Origin: Arachnopeziza araneosa
Taxonomy: Eukaryota > Ascomycota > Leotiomycetes > Helotiales > Arachnopezizaceae
Assembly (NCBI GenBank): GCA_003988855.1
Contig: QYAI01000102.1
Location: 1-64,000, forward strand
Length of the DNA stretch: 64,000 nucleotides
Direction of reading: 5' to 3'
Position 1 is the first letter of the stretch. Each line of letters starts with the position of its first letter. Below, piece by piece: positions 22,252 through 33,217 of the stretch. Made by a program: the position numbers and the translations under genes. Below the pieces are notes generated by a model, which did no database searches, was not told the origin of the DNA, and saw only the letters and a program-made list of their open reading frames with translations.

Positions 22252-25039
22252 TCAACTAAAATTCCAGTCCTCATTACCATACCCATCCCCATTATTCATA
22301 TTTGGCCAACCCAACTCCGCCCTTGTAACTGCTAGGATACTTCCAATATTGTCATTCGGACTTGCTATCGACTCTCCACCATTTAATCCTTCGTTGCCAA
22401 CCCCCATCCAATTATCGAAGCCAACAGCTAAGCTGGCTTGATCTCGCAGCCACCAGTCCTGGCTCTCAACCAGCGCATCAACTCCTCCAAATATATTGTT
22501 CGGAACCATTGAGCTGGTCCGTGGGATTTCATTGCTCGAGGCCATAGTAGACTGCGGGCTCAGCGTTGTAGAACTACTAAATGGAGTTCCATTATAGGTC
22601 ATGGGCGTTACTGATGATTCCTTCAATAACGCCATTGGCCCTATTCCATTTGCGCTAGAATCATGATGTAGTGGTCCAATGTTCTTAATATGACGACCAG
22701 TGGAAACTGGCCGCGAAATTGAGGCATTTGTTGAATCTGGCGAGAACGTCCGAGAGTCTGGAGGGTACTGGTATAAACTCTGTTGAAGCAAATTCTGAGC
22801 CCGCATCTGATTCTGAGTTGGTGGTAGAGGTTCTGGAACTCGCATTGGTGAGGCCGTGGAAGTGGGAGTGGAAACGATAAGCTCTGGTTTTGGAGATGGC
22901 ACATCAGAGGTGCTAAAGAATCCAAACTTGGCGTCAGTGCGAGAGAAGACTGCAGCTGCTTCTTCCGGAAGATCAACCTTCCATTTTCGAGCTAAAACAC
23001 TAAGGATACTCAATGTCCGACGAGCACAAAGCCAGTCTTCAGCAATTTCTTCGAGGTGTTTGACGCCATGTATGATATCTCTTTTTGCCGTCTTTTCTGG
23101 GAGACTTAGAAGGTGTATTGTGCAAGCTGAGTGCTCGATATATACTGCAATGTTACATATCTGGCGTAGCCCATAGGTTCGTTTATATAAGCGCATGAGT
23201 TTCGATATTGATCCTGCTGCTTGAGTACAAAGTTTTCTGGGTGAGACATGTGAAGGGAGAGGAGATGTTGAAGGATTGTATTTAAGGAAAGGACGAAAGA
23301 GGTGAATATATAACAGGTGGAAGAACATACTGCAAAATATCAGCGCTAGTAAAGAGAAAGTAAGAAGCGGTGACTTACTGCATGAGAAGGACATTTGGTA
23401 GCTGTCCTTCCTTTTGTTCGAATTCTTTCGGTAACTTTTGCTTCCATGATTCGAGCCTAGTTTGCAGCTCACTTAGCCGTTTTAGTTCTTGAGAGCGCCC
23501 AATAGATCGATCTAGGTGTTGAGGATGGTAAAAGAAAACTAGGAGATCACTGCTGATCTCGCAAAGACTAGCTATCTGCAATGACACTGCTCTCGTTCGA
23601 GAAGGCTGTGAGTGCAGCTGTCCGATCCCGCTATCAGTATATGGTGACCAGGTATCGGCATCCTCATCTGGGAATACATCATATTTGGGTACAGTGATGT
23701 TTGACACAGGTAGTTGAGGCAATCGTCCTAGGTAGTTGGACCAGCATTTATCAAAGAGAAAGCAACCCCAGAATGTCACTCTCCTCGCATCAATCTCCTT
23801 TTCATCCATAGGTTCCCTATTGTTAGTCATGCCACCCGAATCCAAATTCAAGCCCATATCTTGAGCCATCCGAAAGCTCATTCCAGAATAAACCCAGCCT
23901 TTTGCTTCTCTTCCACAGCCTGCTTCTCGTACCGACATCAAAGCCAAAGCCTGAACTGTGGTCAGTCTTGGCTTCTCATATTCGTCGTTCTCCACAATAA
24001 GACGTTTCGCTTCGGCGAAGAAGACATCTCCTTTGGTTGTTACATCTTTGGGGTCTGCACACCCTTTTGGAGAGCTTGAGAAGTGGCAACCAAGGGCAAG
24101 CATGGCATTTACCAGCAAGCTTGAACAATATATAGTCCGTTTTGGGGACCCTTGCGGCTTTCCGAGAAGAAAATCTCTATAGAAAAGGCTTTTCGACAAG
24201 GTAGTAAAGAAGGGGTAGTGCCAGGTGAAGTACATATTGATGAAATGCACAATGACCTCCGTATCGCTTGTGACCGTGGTCCAGCTTGCCAGTGGTTCGC
24301 TCTGCTGTTGAAGCATTTCCGTCCCATAAAACCCCTCGTTCTCGTTTGTCGGCTCTAAGTATATCAGATTGGACGTTCCTCCAAGAAATCTGACAGAACC
24401 ATTTTCCAGTCTCAACTCGCCCATCTTCCCGGATAGCTCAGTCTCGAAAGTCGGGAGAGCTGTTGTTGTATATGCGGGCCTGTCATCGAAGTCATCCTCC
24501 TCCGCTTGTTCATTTCCCTCCTCTTGCCTAATAATTGCATCTGCCACATCATCTAAGCTCTCACAAGTTCGGATCTGCTTGACCAAAGAAGGCACATCCT
24601 CTTCTGCGGCGTTTAATATGGCTTGAATCAACGTTTGAAGGGTCGAGTTTTTCGTTTTCAAGCTATCGATCTTCTCTTTGTATACCCCTTTGCGCCGATG
24701 GTCGCTGTTGGGGTCATACACACATTCTACCAGCATCAATTCTCTATCCCTAGCCTTGAATCACTGGAATTGAAAGGAATTACCTGTTCCATATACGCTC
24801 GCGCATGCAGCGCAACTAGGTGTATTACCGTCGCACTTTGATTTCCTTCTCCTGCACGCGATGCACGCCGTACTCACACAACGTCTCTTGAGCGCAGCAG
24901 CAGCATCTCTACTGCTCCTCGATTTCTTCTTGGATGGCGCCCCGCTTCCGCTCAAAATATGGTTGCCAATATCCCCGCCACTTCCGTTCTGCCTTAGCAC
25001 TTGGTCACTATCTTGAACGTCTGCCATGAGTGGGACCAT
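22252..25039 (-). CDS. Zn2Cys6 transcription factor, NirA/NIT4-like
   Basis: Minus-strand exons are 24784-25039, 23379-24726 and 22252-23329, giving 893 aa from the ATG at 25039 (a second in-frame ATG is at 25027). The binuclear zinc cluster is at about residues 59-88: ACIACRRRKSKCDG, then SCAAC and, across the first intron, GTECVYDPNSDHRRK. It is followed by a coiled-coil linker (YKEKIDSLKTKNSTLQTLI), an acidic segment, and a fungal_trans middle homology region (GREAKGWVYSGMSFRMAQDM, RRVTFWGCFLFDKCWSNYLGR). The C-terminal 200 residues are Ser/Pro/Asn-rich and may activate transcription. The cluster and linker resemble nitrate regulator NirA/NIT4, but several other fungal factors share them, so the target pathway is not certain. 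It is divergent from an MFS transporter. Confidence 0.88.
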
Positions 25040-25725
25040 ACACGGCACAATCTTCTTGAGGCGAATTGTTTCAGTTCACAAGCTATGATAGACAAGCTCG
25101 TCTTCTCTCGATCTCGATGATCAGACGACCCAACAAATAGGATTTGATCCGCTTCTCCTCCAAGGGTTTAAGTTCTGCAGTTGATCTATCGAGAAGAGTG
25201 GAATGCACTCTGGAGCAAGATGCAATGTCTTGGATGAAGATGTTAAGATAATAGTCCGATTTGGCAATCTACATTGCTGACAAAATGCTGGCATAAAATG
25301 GCCTTATGTCGTTGAGCAAAGAAAGAAGCAAATTTACCGCTGTCGGGCTCCACGAATGACCGATGACTGATAAGACGAGGGGCATTTCCAGAACGTCCAA
25401 TCCGAGGCATTTGATTGGAGAATCTCGATTGTTAAGGAATCAACGCTTAACTTATTCTATTCTTTTGAATACCTTCTCCTCAGAAGAAGAAAACTGCTTG
25501 GCTCTATGATCGAGTATTCAATTGTCGGGCTGCCGTTCTGCTTTGAAGTACAGGTTGCCTTCTCTCTTAGACACTTTAGTCTTCCGTTTCAACGTCTTTT
25601 CTCTCCTCAACTACACTCTGGTCTAGCGAGTGCTTTCTCGTAATATCGCCTGCATCTGCAAACTGTTCTACTCAATAACTCCACCCAAATGTCGGGATAC
25701 TTGCCCAATACGGAGAAAACGTTAA

Positions 25726-25741
25726 AGCCGAGGAGTCGGCT
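25726..25741. promoter_or_regulatory. CCG-N6-CGG palindrome, possible Zn2Cys6 operator
   Basis: The sequence AGCCGAGGAGTCGGCT is a perfect 6-bp inverted repeat around GGAG. It has everted triplets CCG-N6-CGG, a geometry that Zn2Cys6 dimers can bind. It lies about 690 bases from the regulator start codon and 445 from the transporter start codon. Binding by the adjacent regulator is inference. Confidence 0.4.
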
Positions 25742-26006
25742 CTACGAAAAAGATTTTCCGACAACACGAAAAACTTCGGTGCCGAATAACCGCTCCCACG
25801 CCCTCAACTGCCCTTCCTGACCTAGTCAAGGCATGATTCCCAGCTCTTTGGCTCTCTCAACCGTCTGCAGCATCGGCTATCTGCCAAAGAAGATTGAGCG
25901 AGAGCCGGTCAACGCGGCCAACGGCGAATCGGCGCCATGACTTCATGATTTCACGGTAACTCCTTCTATCTCCTTGACTCTTATTTCCTTGCCAGTGTCT
26001 GCGCAG

Positions 26007-26013
26007 TATATAT
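26007..26013 (+). promoter_or_regulatory. TATA-like element of the MFS gene
   Basis: TATATAT about 175 bases before the transporter start codon, in AT-rich context after a CT-rich stretch. Confidence 0.4.
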
Positions 26014-26185
26014 CGGCCGCTGATATCTCTATTTACTATTTCGTATTCTTCTCTTTCAAATCATACCAAATCTCTCGTAGAAGTCTGCAGTCGATATCCT
26101 TACCCACAGACGTCATTGAATTTATTTCTGCTACCCACTTTGGCACACGAGACCATATTCAATTACATCGTACTATATATACAAC

Positions 26186-28013
26186 ATGGCAAGTTCAGAG
26201 GAGCGGCCGACAAGATCGAGGAGGAACACAACAGGTGCAGCATCACGGAGATCTGGTGGCTCTCGAGCCAACTCTCCTTCCGTGCTGTCAAAAGTGTTTT
26301 CTGGAAACCACCTTGATGATCATTCGCAATACCACGGAGCCCACTATCATAGCGATCATGAAGAAGCCGTCTTTGACGATGCGAGCAGTTCTGATGCGGA
26401 CTTGAGTGAGAAGGATAGAAAGATAGAAGAAGAACAGCAAGAGAGTTCGAGCGAAAGCATTGCGCCTGAAGTGAGGGATGGAATCGAAGATGAGAGAGAT
26501 GTTGAGGCCGGACCAAAATTGGAGAAATCGAAAACGTCTAGAAGCAATAGGAGCACAAAAGATCCTAATCTGGTAACATGGAACGGAGTGGACGACCCTG
26601 ATAACCCCAAAAACTGGACGTTCAAACACAAATGGGCTGCTACGATAATTGGTAATCCTTGAACGAGTTGATTTTTGTTAAATTTGCTGACCTGGTTTAG
26701 TATCTTCATTTACGTTCATTTCCCCAGTCTCATCGTCGATGGTAGCACCGGCGCTCACCGCAATTGCAAAAGAATTCCATATCGCAACCGAGATTGAGCA
26801 ATCGCTCACACTTTCGATCTTTGTTCTGGCTTACGCCATAGGACCATTGTTTCTCGGGCCATTGTCTGAGATGTATGGACGAGTTATCGTACTCCAAATC
26901 AGCAATCTTCTCTATCTTTTCTTCAATCTTGGCTGTGGTCTGGCTCAAACCAAAGGTCAGATGATAGCATTCCGTTTCCTCTCTGGGCTAGGAGGTAGTG
27001 CGCCGTTAGCACTTGGTGGAGGCGTGCTGAGTGACCTTTTCAATGCTGAAGAGCGTGGGAAAGCAATTAGCATCTATAGCCTTGCACCTTTGCTCGGTCC
27101 TGCTGTCGGACCTATCGCAGGTGGGTTCATCACACAAAATACAACTTGGCGCTGGGTATTTTACGCCACCACAATTGCAGACGCATTGATTCAGATCTCT
27201 GGCTTCTTCTTCCTGCAAGAAACTTACGCCCCAGTGCTTTTACACCGCAAGAAGCTAAAGATGATCAAGGAGACCGGCAACGATGCTTTACATACTGAAT
27301 ACGACCGGCCTGATCGAACCATTGGAAAAACTATTCGCATTGCGTTGGTCCGCCCCTTCAAACTCCTTGGAACCCAAATTATTGTCCAAGTCCTAGCTCT
27401 CTACATGGCCTACCTTTATGGATTAATGTATCTCGTCCTTTCCACATTCCCGAGCCTTTGGGAAGGAGAGTATCACGAGAGTGTCGGGATCGGGGGTTTA
27501 AATTATATTTCTTTAGGCGTGGGTTTCTTTTTGGGTACCCAAATCTGCGCACCCTGTCAAGACAAGATCTACCGCGCTTTGAAAAAGCGCAATAACGGTG
27601 TTGGAAAACCCGAGTTCAGAGTTCCCCTCATGATTCCTGGCTCTTTCCTAGTTCCAATCGGCCTCTTCTTGTATGGATGGACAGCACAGGCTCATACGCA
27701 TTGGATATTACCTAACATTGGTGCTGCTATATTCGCTGCGGGTACAATTATCGGGTTTCAATGCATTCAGACATACATTGTTGATGCGTATACCCGCTAT
27801 GCAGCGAGTGCGGTTGGAGCAGCGACGGTGCTTAGGAGTTTAGCCGGCTTCGGATTCCCTTTGTTTGCGCCATATATGTATGCTAAGCTGCACTACGGAT
27901 GGGGAAACAGTCTGCTAGCTTTTATTGGAATTGGACTGGGTTGGCCGGCACCTTTCCTGTTATGGACTTATGGAGAGAAGTTGAGAAAGAGAAGTACGTT
28001 CGCTGCGGGATAA
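26186..28013 (+). CDS. MFS transporter, DHA1 drug:H+ antiporter type
   Basis: Exons are 26186-26651 and 26701-28013 (592 aa); the join gives IIVSSFTFISPVSSSMVAPA. About 150 hydrophilic, acidic and serine-rich residues precede the first membrane span, then roughly twelve spans follow. Signatures include GPLFLGPLSEMYGR after span 2 (motif A region), RFLSGLGGSAPLALGGGVLSD, and the antiporter motif C in GPAVGPIAGGFI, with TWRWVFYATTIADA after it. These mark the DHA1 family, which exports drugs, polyamines or fungal metabolites across the plasma membrane. The substrate cannot be assigned. It shares a 1.15 kb divergent promoter with a Zn2Cys6 regulator, so co-regulation is plausible. Confidence 0.9.
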
Positions 28014-28461
28014 GAAACGGGTGTTGGGTCATCGCTTGGATGAGAGTGGGATAAATCAGATAGTTCAAAATTTTTGCTCTTAAGTATCATAGCGATTAGT
28101 TGGGCGTCACATCATTTTGTATACCCAGTTTAGGGGAGATTTGCGTACGAAATCGTTGCATTATGTTCTGAAATAGAGTTCGCCTTAATTAGTAATAATA
28201 CACTGTATTTTCAATTTTAGCCCGAAAAATAGATCGTTATGAAGATGAAATTCGGGATGGAGTAAGCTTTCAAGATCCTTCGGATGTCTCTTTGAGATAA
28301 ACGTAAATATTACTGAATAGTCATCACTTCTACGCTATCGAATATTTAACAAAGACACTTCCCATCCTTGATTCTCGAGCCACAGCTTGATGGAGCATGC
28401 TGATAAACGTGTAAAAGCACCCGCTTCTATCCCCATTCGATTTTTTTCTATTTTCAATTTC
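28014..28461. other. Convergent intergenic region
   Basis: About 450 AT-rich bases between convergent stop codons. Probable 3' UTRs; nothing else seen. Confidence 0.5.
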
Positions 28462-29250
28462 TCAAGCTTCGTCTGAAATCCACGAAGTAAGTTCGTTCTG
28501 AGGATCTGAATAGTTGACTGGATCTCGCATTGTAAGAAATGGGTTGATGAATTTTTTCGTAGGTAGGATGATTTGATCGAAGAAAGGATCGCGGACGTCA
28601 ACACCAAAGCCCCGATAAAGTTCGCGATTTTCGCCGATTCGATGAGCATGCCGCCAGAAATGATCATGCTTGTGGTCGAATCTCTGCTTGTGTTTAGCAT
28701 TGGGCTTGGTAAGGATGAAAATGTGTACCTTTGGACCGTCCTGACTCCATTCATCGCCCATCATTAAAGGGTTCACCATACCATTCTGTCTTCGAAGTTC
28801 TGGTGTCATCTTTCTCCACTCACTCTCGGTGAAGTGGACATAGCCTCTACCATATCGGTCAATCTTGCCCCATCCATCAACACCATCATTATAGAAATCG
28901 CAACGCAAGGCCCACTCGCGATATGTCCTAGATTCTGGATCGTATCTCTGGGTACCTCTGGCCTTGTTCCAGAGCGGATGACGAATCCGTTGTTCGTCGT
29001 AGTGATGCCTCCGAGAATGGTACGCATCCCTGGGGTATATCTTCAGTATATGCCTGCTGGTGATTGAGAATTCATACCAATTACCCCATCGATCGGCTTT
29101 AATAGTTTCCCCAGCTTTTGCTACAAATATATCTGGCCCTTTGCTCCTCGCAATATCACTGAGACGATCAGCCCAGCCGTCAGGACCTCCATCGCGAGCC
29201 CGGCGGTCTTTTGGCCACACAAGTTGATATTTCTTCCAAGGATCCTTCAT
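28462..29250 (-). CDS. Hypothetical protein, Trp/Tyr/His-rich
   Basis: Uninterrupted 262-codon frame starting with a proper ATG at 29250. I do not recognise the family. The protein is soluble, with no signal peptide or membrane span, and is unusually rich in aromatic and charged residues. Blocks such as WGNWYEFSITSRHILKIYPR, YREWALRCDFYNDGVDGWGK and HKHDHFWRHAHRIGENRELY look like real structured protein and not chance translation. The three His-rich blocks could bind metal, which is speculation. It is convergent with the MFS transporter and its 5' side faces a poorly resolved 1.3 kb region. Confidence 0.7.
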   Translation of the reverse strand: MKDPWKKYQLVWPKDRRARDGGPDGWADRLSDIARSKGPDIFVAKAGETIKADRWGNWYEFSITSRHILKIYPRDAYHSRRHHYDEQRIRHPLWNKARGTQRYDPESRTYREWALRCDFYNDGVDGWGKIDRYGRGYVHFTESEWRKMTPELRRQNGMVNPLMMGDEWSQDGPKVHIFILTKPNAKHKQRFDHKHDHFWRHAHRIGENRELYRGFGVDVRDPFFDQIILPTKKFINPFLTMRDPVNYSDPQNELTSWISDEA

Positions 29251-30527
29251 CTCTGTGGAGATTTAGGTCGAAAAATGTAACAGAATGAGCTGGCTCAAAA
29301 TGCAAGCAAAAAGATACTCGAGAATTTCAGTGGGTCGGGAAGCAAGTGAAGCTAGAAAAACAAGAAAGGTAATGAACCTTATACAGTATTTTAATTTCGG
29401 CTTGAGGTTTGATCTAACCTGATGACAGCACTTGCTTGCCAACTTGAACTGTCGACCATTCTTGCACCATTTTGATTCGTTGCAAACTGAGTGATTGGGA
29501 GATGGGAAACTTCCAACGAAACATCCTACTATGAATGTTTCCTCTCTCATCATCTCCCAAACTTCGAAAATCACTACCAAAGCGTGAATCAGCCTCCCGA
29601 GGCAACACAAACGTTTTTATTATGACTCCCATCAGCCTCACTGATGACAATGTGAGCGGGATGAAGTTGAAAGAATCATAGACGCTATCAGGAAAGGTTG
29701 TGGGGCTCGGTAAGCCTGCAAGCATGGCACGGACCTATCGATTGCTGTAAACTGTTTTGGAAGCTCTGAACCTCTCTAATGCTGGACGCGACTTTGTCAA
29801 CCTCATACCAACATCTACCGCTCTCATTCAACGCCATTGCAAGAAGCGAACTTATCGCGCGTATGTTCAAGCTAAAGAAGCCGCAGACATTTAAATCTTT
29901 CTAACAACTCTTCAAGTAGATTATCTTCTGGAAAGTGTACCATCACCCAGCGCGTCAACCTCGACTCTCTTGTGAGAGGCCAATTCTTGTACACTACAGC
30001 ACCGGTTGGGCCTAGATTGTAGGCAGACACCAGAAACTTGAACGCCGTTAAATCATAAGCAACTGATTCAAGATCACCGCTTTGCGTCCACCCATTCTCA
30101 AGTGCTCTCACGGCAGCGCTTAGTCTTGAGTATAGAGAGAGAGCACAGCAGAACATTACAGCAAGACCCAAAGAGTAGCTAGACTTCATCGACACCAGCA
30201 CACTCGATGCGAGGGTTTTCTTTCACGCCATTTACCTCCAACATTACGGGGCAACAGGACTGTCGTGTGTAGGAGGAAGGTCTTACATTTCGATGCAAGA
30301 ATAAACAGACGCGTTCGATACGCAAAGAACGCACTGTAAAGATCTAGGCAGCAAATGATCAGATTCATTGTCCTATGAATCACTTGAAACAGGAGATCTA
30401 AGATTCCGTGAATAGTGTGTTGAGGCTTGAGAGACCACTTGAATATTCTTGAGGTCCTCCACCGCTCTTTGAATCAGATAAGAAGATTGTAAAGAGTACT
30501 GAGAAAGAAGAGAATTAGGAAGAAACC
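29251..30527. other. Unresolved region upstream of the sirtuin
   Basis: 1.28 kb between the divergent starts of the hypothetical gene and the sirtuin. It should contain the sirtuin promoter. Several minus-strand open pieces look partly protein-like (see 29872-30189) but I could not join them into a credible gene. Confidence 0.45.
29872..30189 (-). CDS. Uncertain ORF, possible exon of an unrecognised gene
   Basis: A 105-codon frame from the ATG at 30189. It opens with a hydrophobic stretch (YSLGLAVMFCCALSLYSRL) that could be a membrane anchor, then a balanced sequence with FKFLVSAYNLGPTG and DNLLEELLERFKCL. I do not recognise it. Neighbouring minus-strand pieces at 29688-29870 and 30186-30372 are in other frames and could be further exons, but no splice model gave a convincing product. 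It may be chance or the remains of a gene. Confidence 0.25.
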   Translation of the reverse strand: MKSSYSLGLAVMFCCALSLYSRLSAAVRALENGWTQSGDLESVAYDLTAFKFLVSAYNLGPTGAVVYKNWPLTRESRLTRWVMVHFPEDNLLEELLERFKCLRLL

Positions 30528-33217
30528 ATGCCGACGGTACAGGTTGGGCCTGGTTCTGACCAGGAACTGCAGATTATTGCAGATGTCTTGAGTAAATCTA
30601 GAAAGGTGGTTGTAGTTACGGGAGCGGGCATAAGTACTAACTGCGGTATACCGGTTAGTCAAGCGCAGACCGACCTGAACTTGCTCTTTGTTGACATTTT
30701 TGACAGGACTTTCGGTCAGAAAATGGGCTCTACTCTTTGATTCAAGCTCAGTACGACGCTGCGTTGAAAAATCCTCCGTGGGAAGATACGAACACCTTTG
30801 ATATTGACGACAGACCCAAGAAGAAGAGGAAGCAGTGGTTTTATGAAGTGGTCGCGCCAGACGGTACAGTTGTTGATGTGATTGACGAGGATCCAGCGCC
30901 AAAAGAAGCGCAAACCGATTCTCTCCAGCGACCACCCTCAAGATCTAAATCTAGTGACACGACGACTAGCAATTCTCGCTCTAGCACTCCTGGAGAGAAG
31001 TGTTCTGATAGCTCTCTGTCTAGCTGTCCATCCTTGCTCTCTGATCCTATTGGGCCAGAAACTCTTGAGGTGACGCCAAAATCACAGGCGCAGCTCTTCT
31101 GTCCTCCGCAAATAGAAGACTGTTTTCTTCAAAAGCATCAGGTCACGCCAAAGAAGAGCGCATCACGCCGCAGAAGCAGTCGCTTCTCATCGCCACAGTT
31201 TGACCAAGAGTCAACAATTACAGCAATGCTTCCAACCTCTCTCGCAGAAAATAACAGATTACCCTCTCGAGCCACCTCATTCACACGCAAAACACGTACA
31301 CCTCTTCCTAATTTTGCTTCTGAAGATACAGCTAGCTGTTCATCACGTCTCATCCCAGAAAACACGGCAAGAAATCAACCTAGCACCTTACAGAGAGCAG
31401 ATTCGAGCTTTATCTCCACTACAACTGAGTCAGAAGAAGCCTCCGCAACTCAATCATCACAAACATCATCACGCGGCCTACCGAATCTTAAAGGCCGCGA
31501 CCTGTTTGACTGTATGGTTTGGAACGATCCTTTTACAACCTCGATATTTTACATGTTCATTTCCAGCCTTCGCCAGAGGGTAATGAGAGTGAACGAAACT
31601 AGCGAGACTCATAGATTCATTCGAATTCTTCGAGATGGAGGGCGGCTGGTTAGGTCATATACGCAAAATATTGATGTCTTGGAAGAAAAGGAAGGCCTTT
31701 CAACCGACCTCTCCCTCGGCCCTGGCAACAGAGGGCGCTTCAGTCAACGAACGCAACGCGAGCGATTGCCTGAACTCATCGACCGAAGCAGTACTTTCTT
31801 CCGCGGAGTCGAATGTGTGCTCCTGCACGGATCACTGGTTAAACTTCGGTGCGGGATTTGCGCCAGCATTTGCAATTGGGACGAGGCAGAACGCGATTCC
31901 GCCACCCTGGCCGGCACTGCCCCCGATTGCCCCTCCTGTACCTCCGCCAATTCCCGCCGCACCTCCGCCAACCGTAGGCAATTAGCTATCGGACGATTAC
32001 GTCCAGACATCGTTTTATACGGGGAGGAACATCCCAGTGCAAATCTCATCTCTCCAATCATTACACATGATTTGAGTTTGAGTCCTGATGTCTTACTTAT
32101 CATGGGGACGAGCTTGAAAGTCCATGGATTAAAGGTTATGGTTCGAGAATTTGCAAAGGCTGTGCACAACAAGGGTGGAAAGGTTGTGTTTGTAAATATG
32201 ACTAAGCCCTCTGAAAGTGCTTGGGGAGATGTTATTGATTACTGGGTTTCGTGGGATTGTGATGAATGGGTTTCGGATTTGAAAGAGAGAAGAGCAGATA
32301 TCTGGTTGCCACAAGGAGCGGTCAAGGAGGACGATAGGAGAAGAGATTCTATCAGCAACACGAAGCCACTCCAAAAGAAGGCAAGACAGCAATGCTTGCG
32401 AGATGATAAGAATAATGGTGTTTATTGGACATTCAAGATTATGGATACATTGAACGATGTGCCGGATTGCGGAGGAAGACAATCGAAATTACCATCGAGA
32501 AAACCCTACTGGCCACCTGCTGCGAGACAATCCAACGTTCAGGCTGTTACAACACAGCTAAAGAAGCCAGCACAGTCAAAGAAGGCATCGAAGGCGACAC
32601 CAAATAACAAACCTAAGATTGTACCAGAAAAAGAGAAGATGAATATCAAAAAGAGGAAATCCCATCCTAGCTACAATGAGAGTTACCTCGACGATAAAGA
32701 AAACTTGGCTTATAAGGTCGCAGAAATGTGGGCACGCATGAAAGAAGAAAACCCCAACCTGGCTTCGATCCCGTATGAATTGAAACTCCCCTTCAGTCAT
32801 TTATCGAGCAACATGCCAGAATTCTTCAAAAAGTCATTTCCCTTCGATAGCAACTCGAATCACCTACCGAATGTCGTGGGCATATCATCTCTGGCTGGTA
32901 TGAACTTAGGGTCACTTCCTCCATCTGACACCACCATTCATCCGGGGAAGCCCATTCCGAAGCCCATTCCGAAGCCAATCATCAGCCACTCCTATGGCAC
33001 AAGAGCCAGCAGGAGATGGTCGGCGCCCGAAGAGATGGTGGCTGAGGACCAGAAAACGCCATTGAAATTAACAGAGACTTCAAGTTCAATTGTCGTCGAT
33101 AATCCAATGACTCCAAGCAGTCAGCGGATCAAGAGAATTAGTAGCATCGGGAACCTCGTCTCGAGTCCCGAGGACGAGGTAGAGATTTGGCACGATGCGT
33201 CGGAAGTTTTGACCTGA
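30528..33217 (+). CDS. hst4: NAD-dependent histone deacetylase, Hst3/Hst4-type sirtuin
   Basis: Exons are 30528-30653 and 30707-33217 (878 aa). The join gives GAGISTNCGIP followed by DFRSENGLYSL, the NAD-binding motif of class I sirtuins (residues 32-53). Then come YTQNID (QNID at 362-365), catalytic His at about 416 in LLHGSLVKLRC, a four-Cys zinc site (RCGIC and DCPSC), GRLRPDIVLYGE, and MGTSLKV. Yeast Hst3/Hst4 remove acetyl from histone H3 Lys56 and protect genome stability; the assignment here rests on sequence style. About 210 residues, rich in Ser/Thr, separate the first NAD motif from the KGRDLFD block; this insert contains PKKKRK at about 79-84, a likely nuclear signal. A long disordered C-terminal tail carries KPIPKPIPKPI. 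Confidence 0.9.

Larger units (their letters stand above)
25040..26185. promoter_or_regulatory. Divergent promoter, Zn2Cys6 factor / MFS transporter
   Basis: About 1.15 kb between divergent start codons, with no convincing gene. It holds several CGG/CCG triplets between 25710 and 25935, including the palindrome listed separately, CGGTGCCG at 25777-25784, and CCGG/CGGC copies around 25896-25935. Such triplets are half-sites for Zn2Cys6 proteins. Confidence 0.55.
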
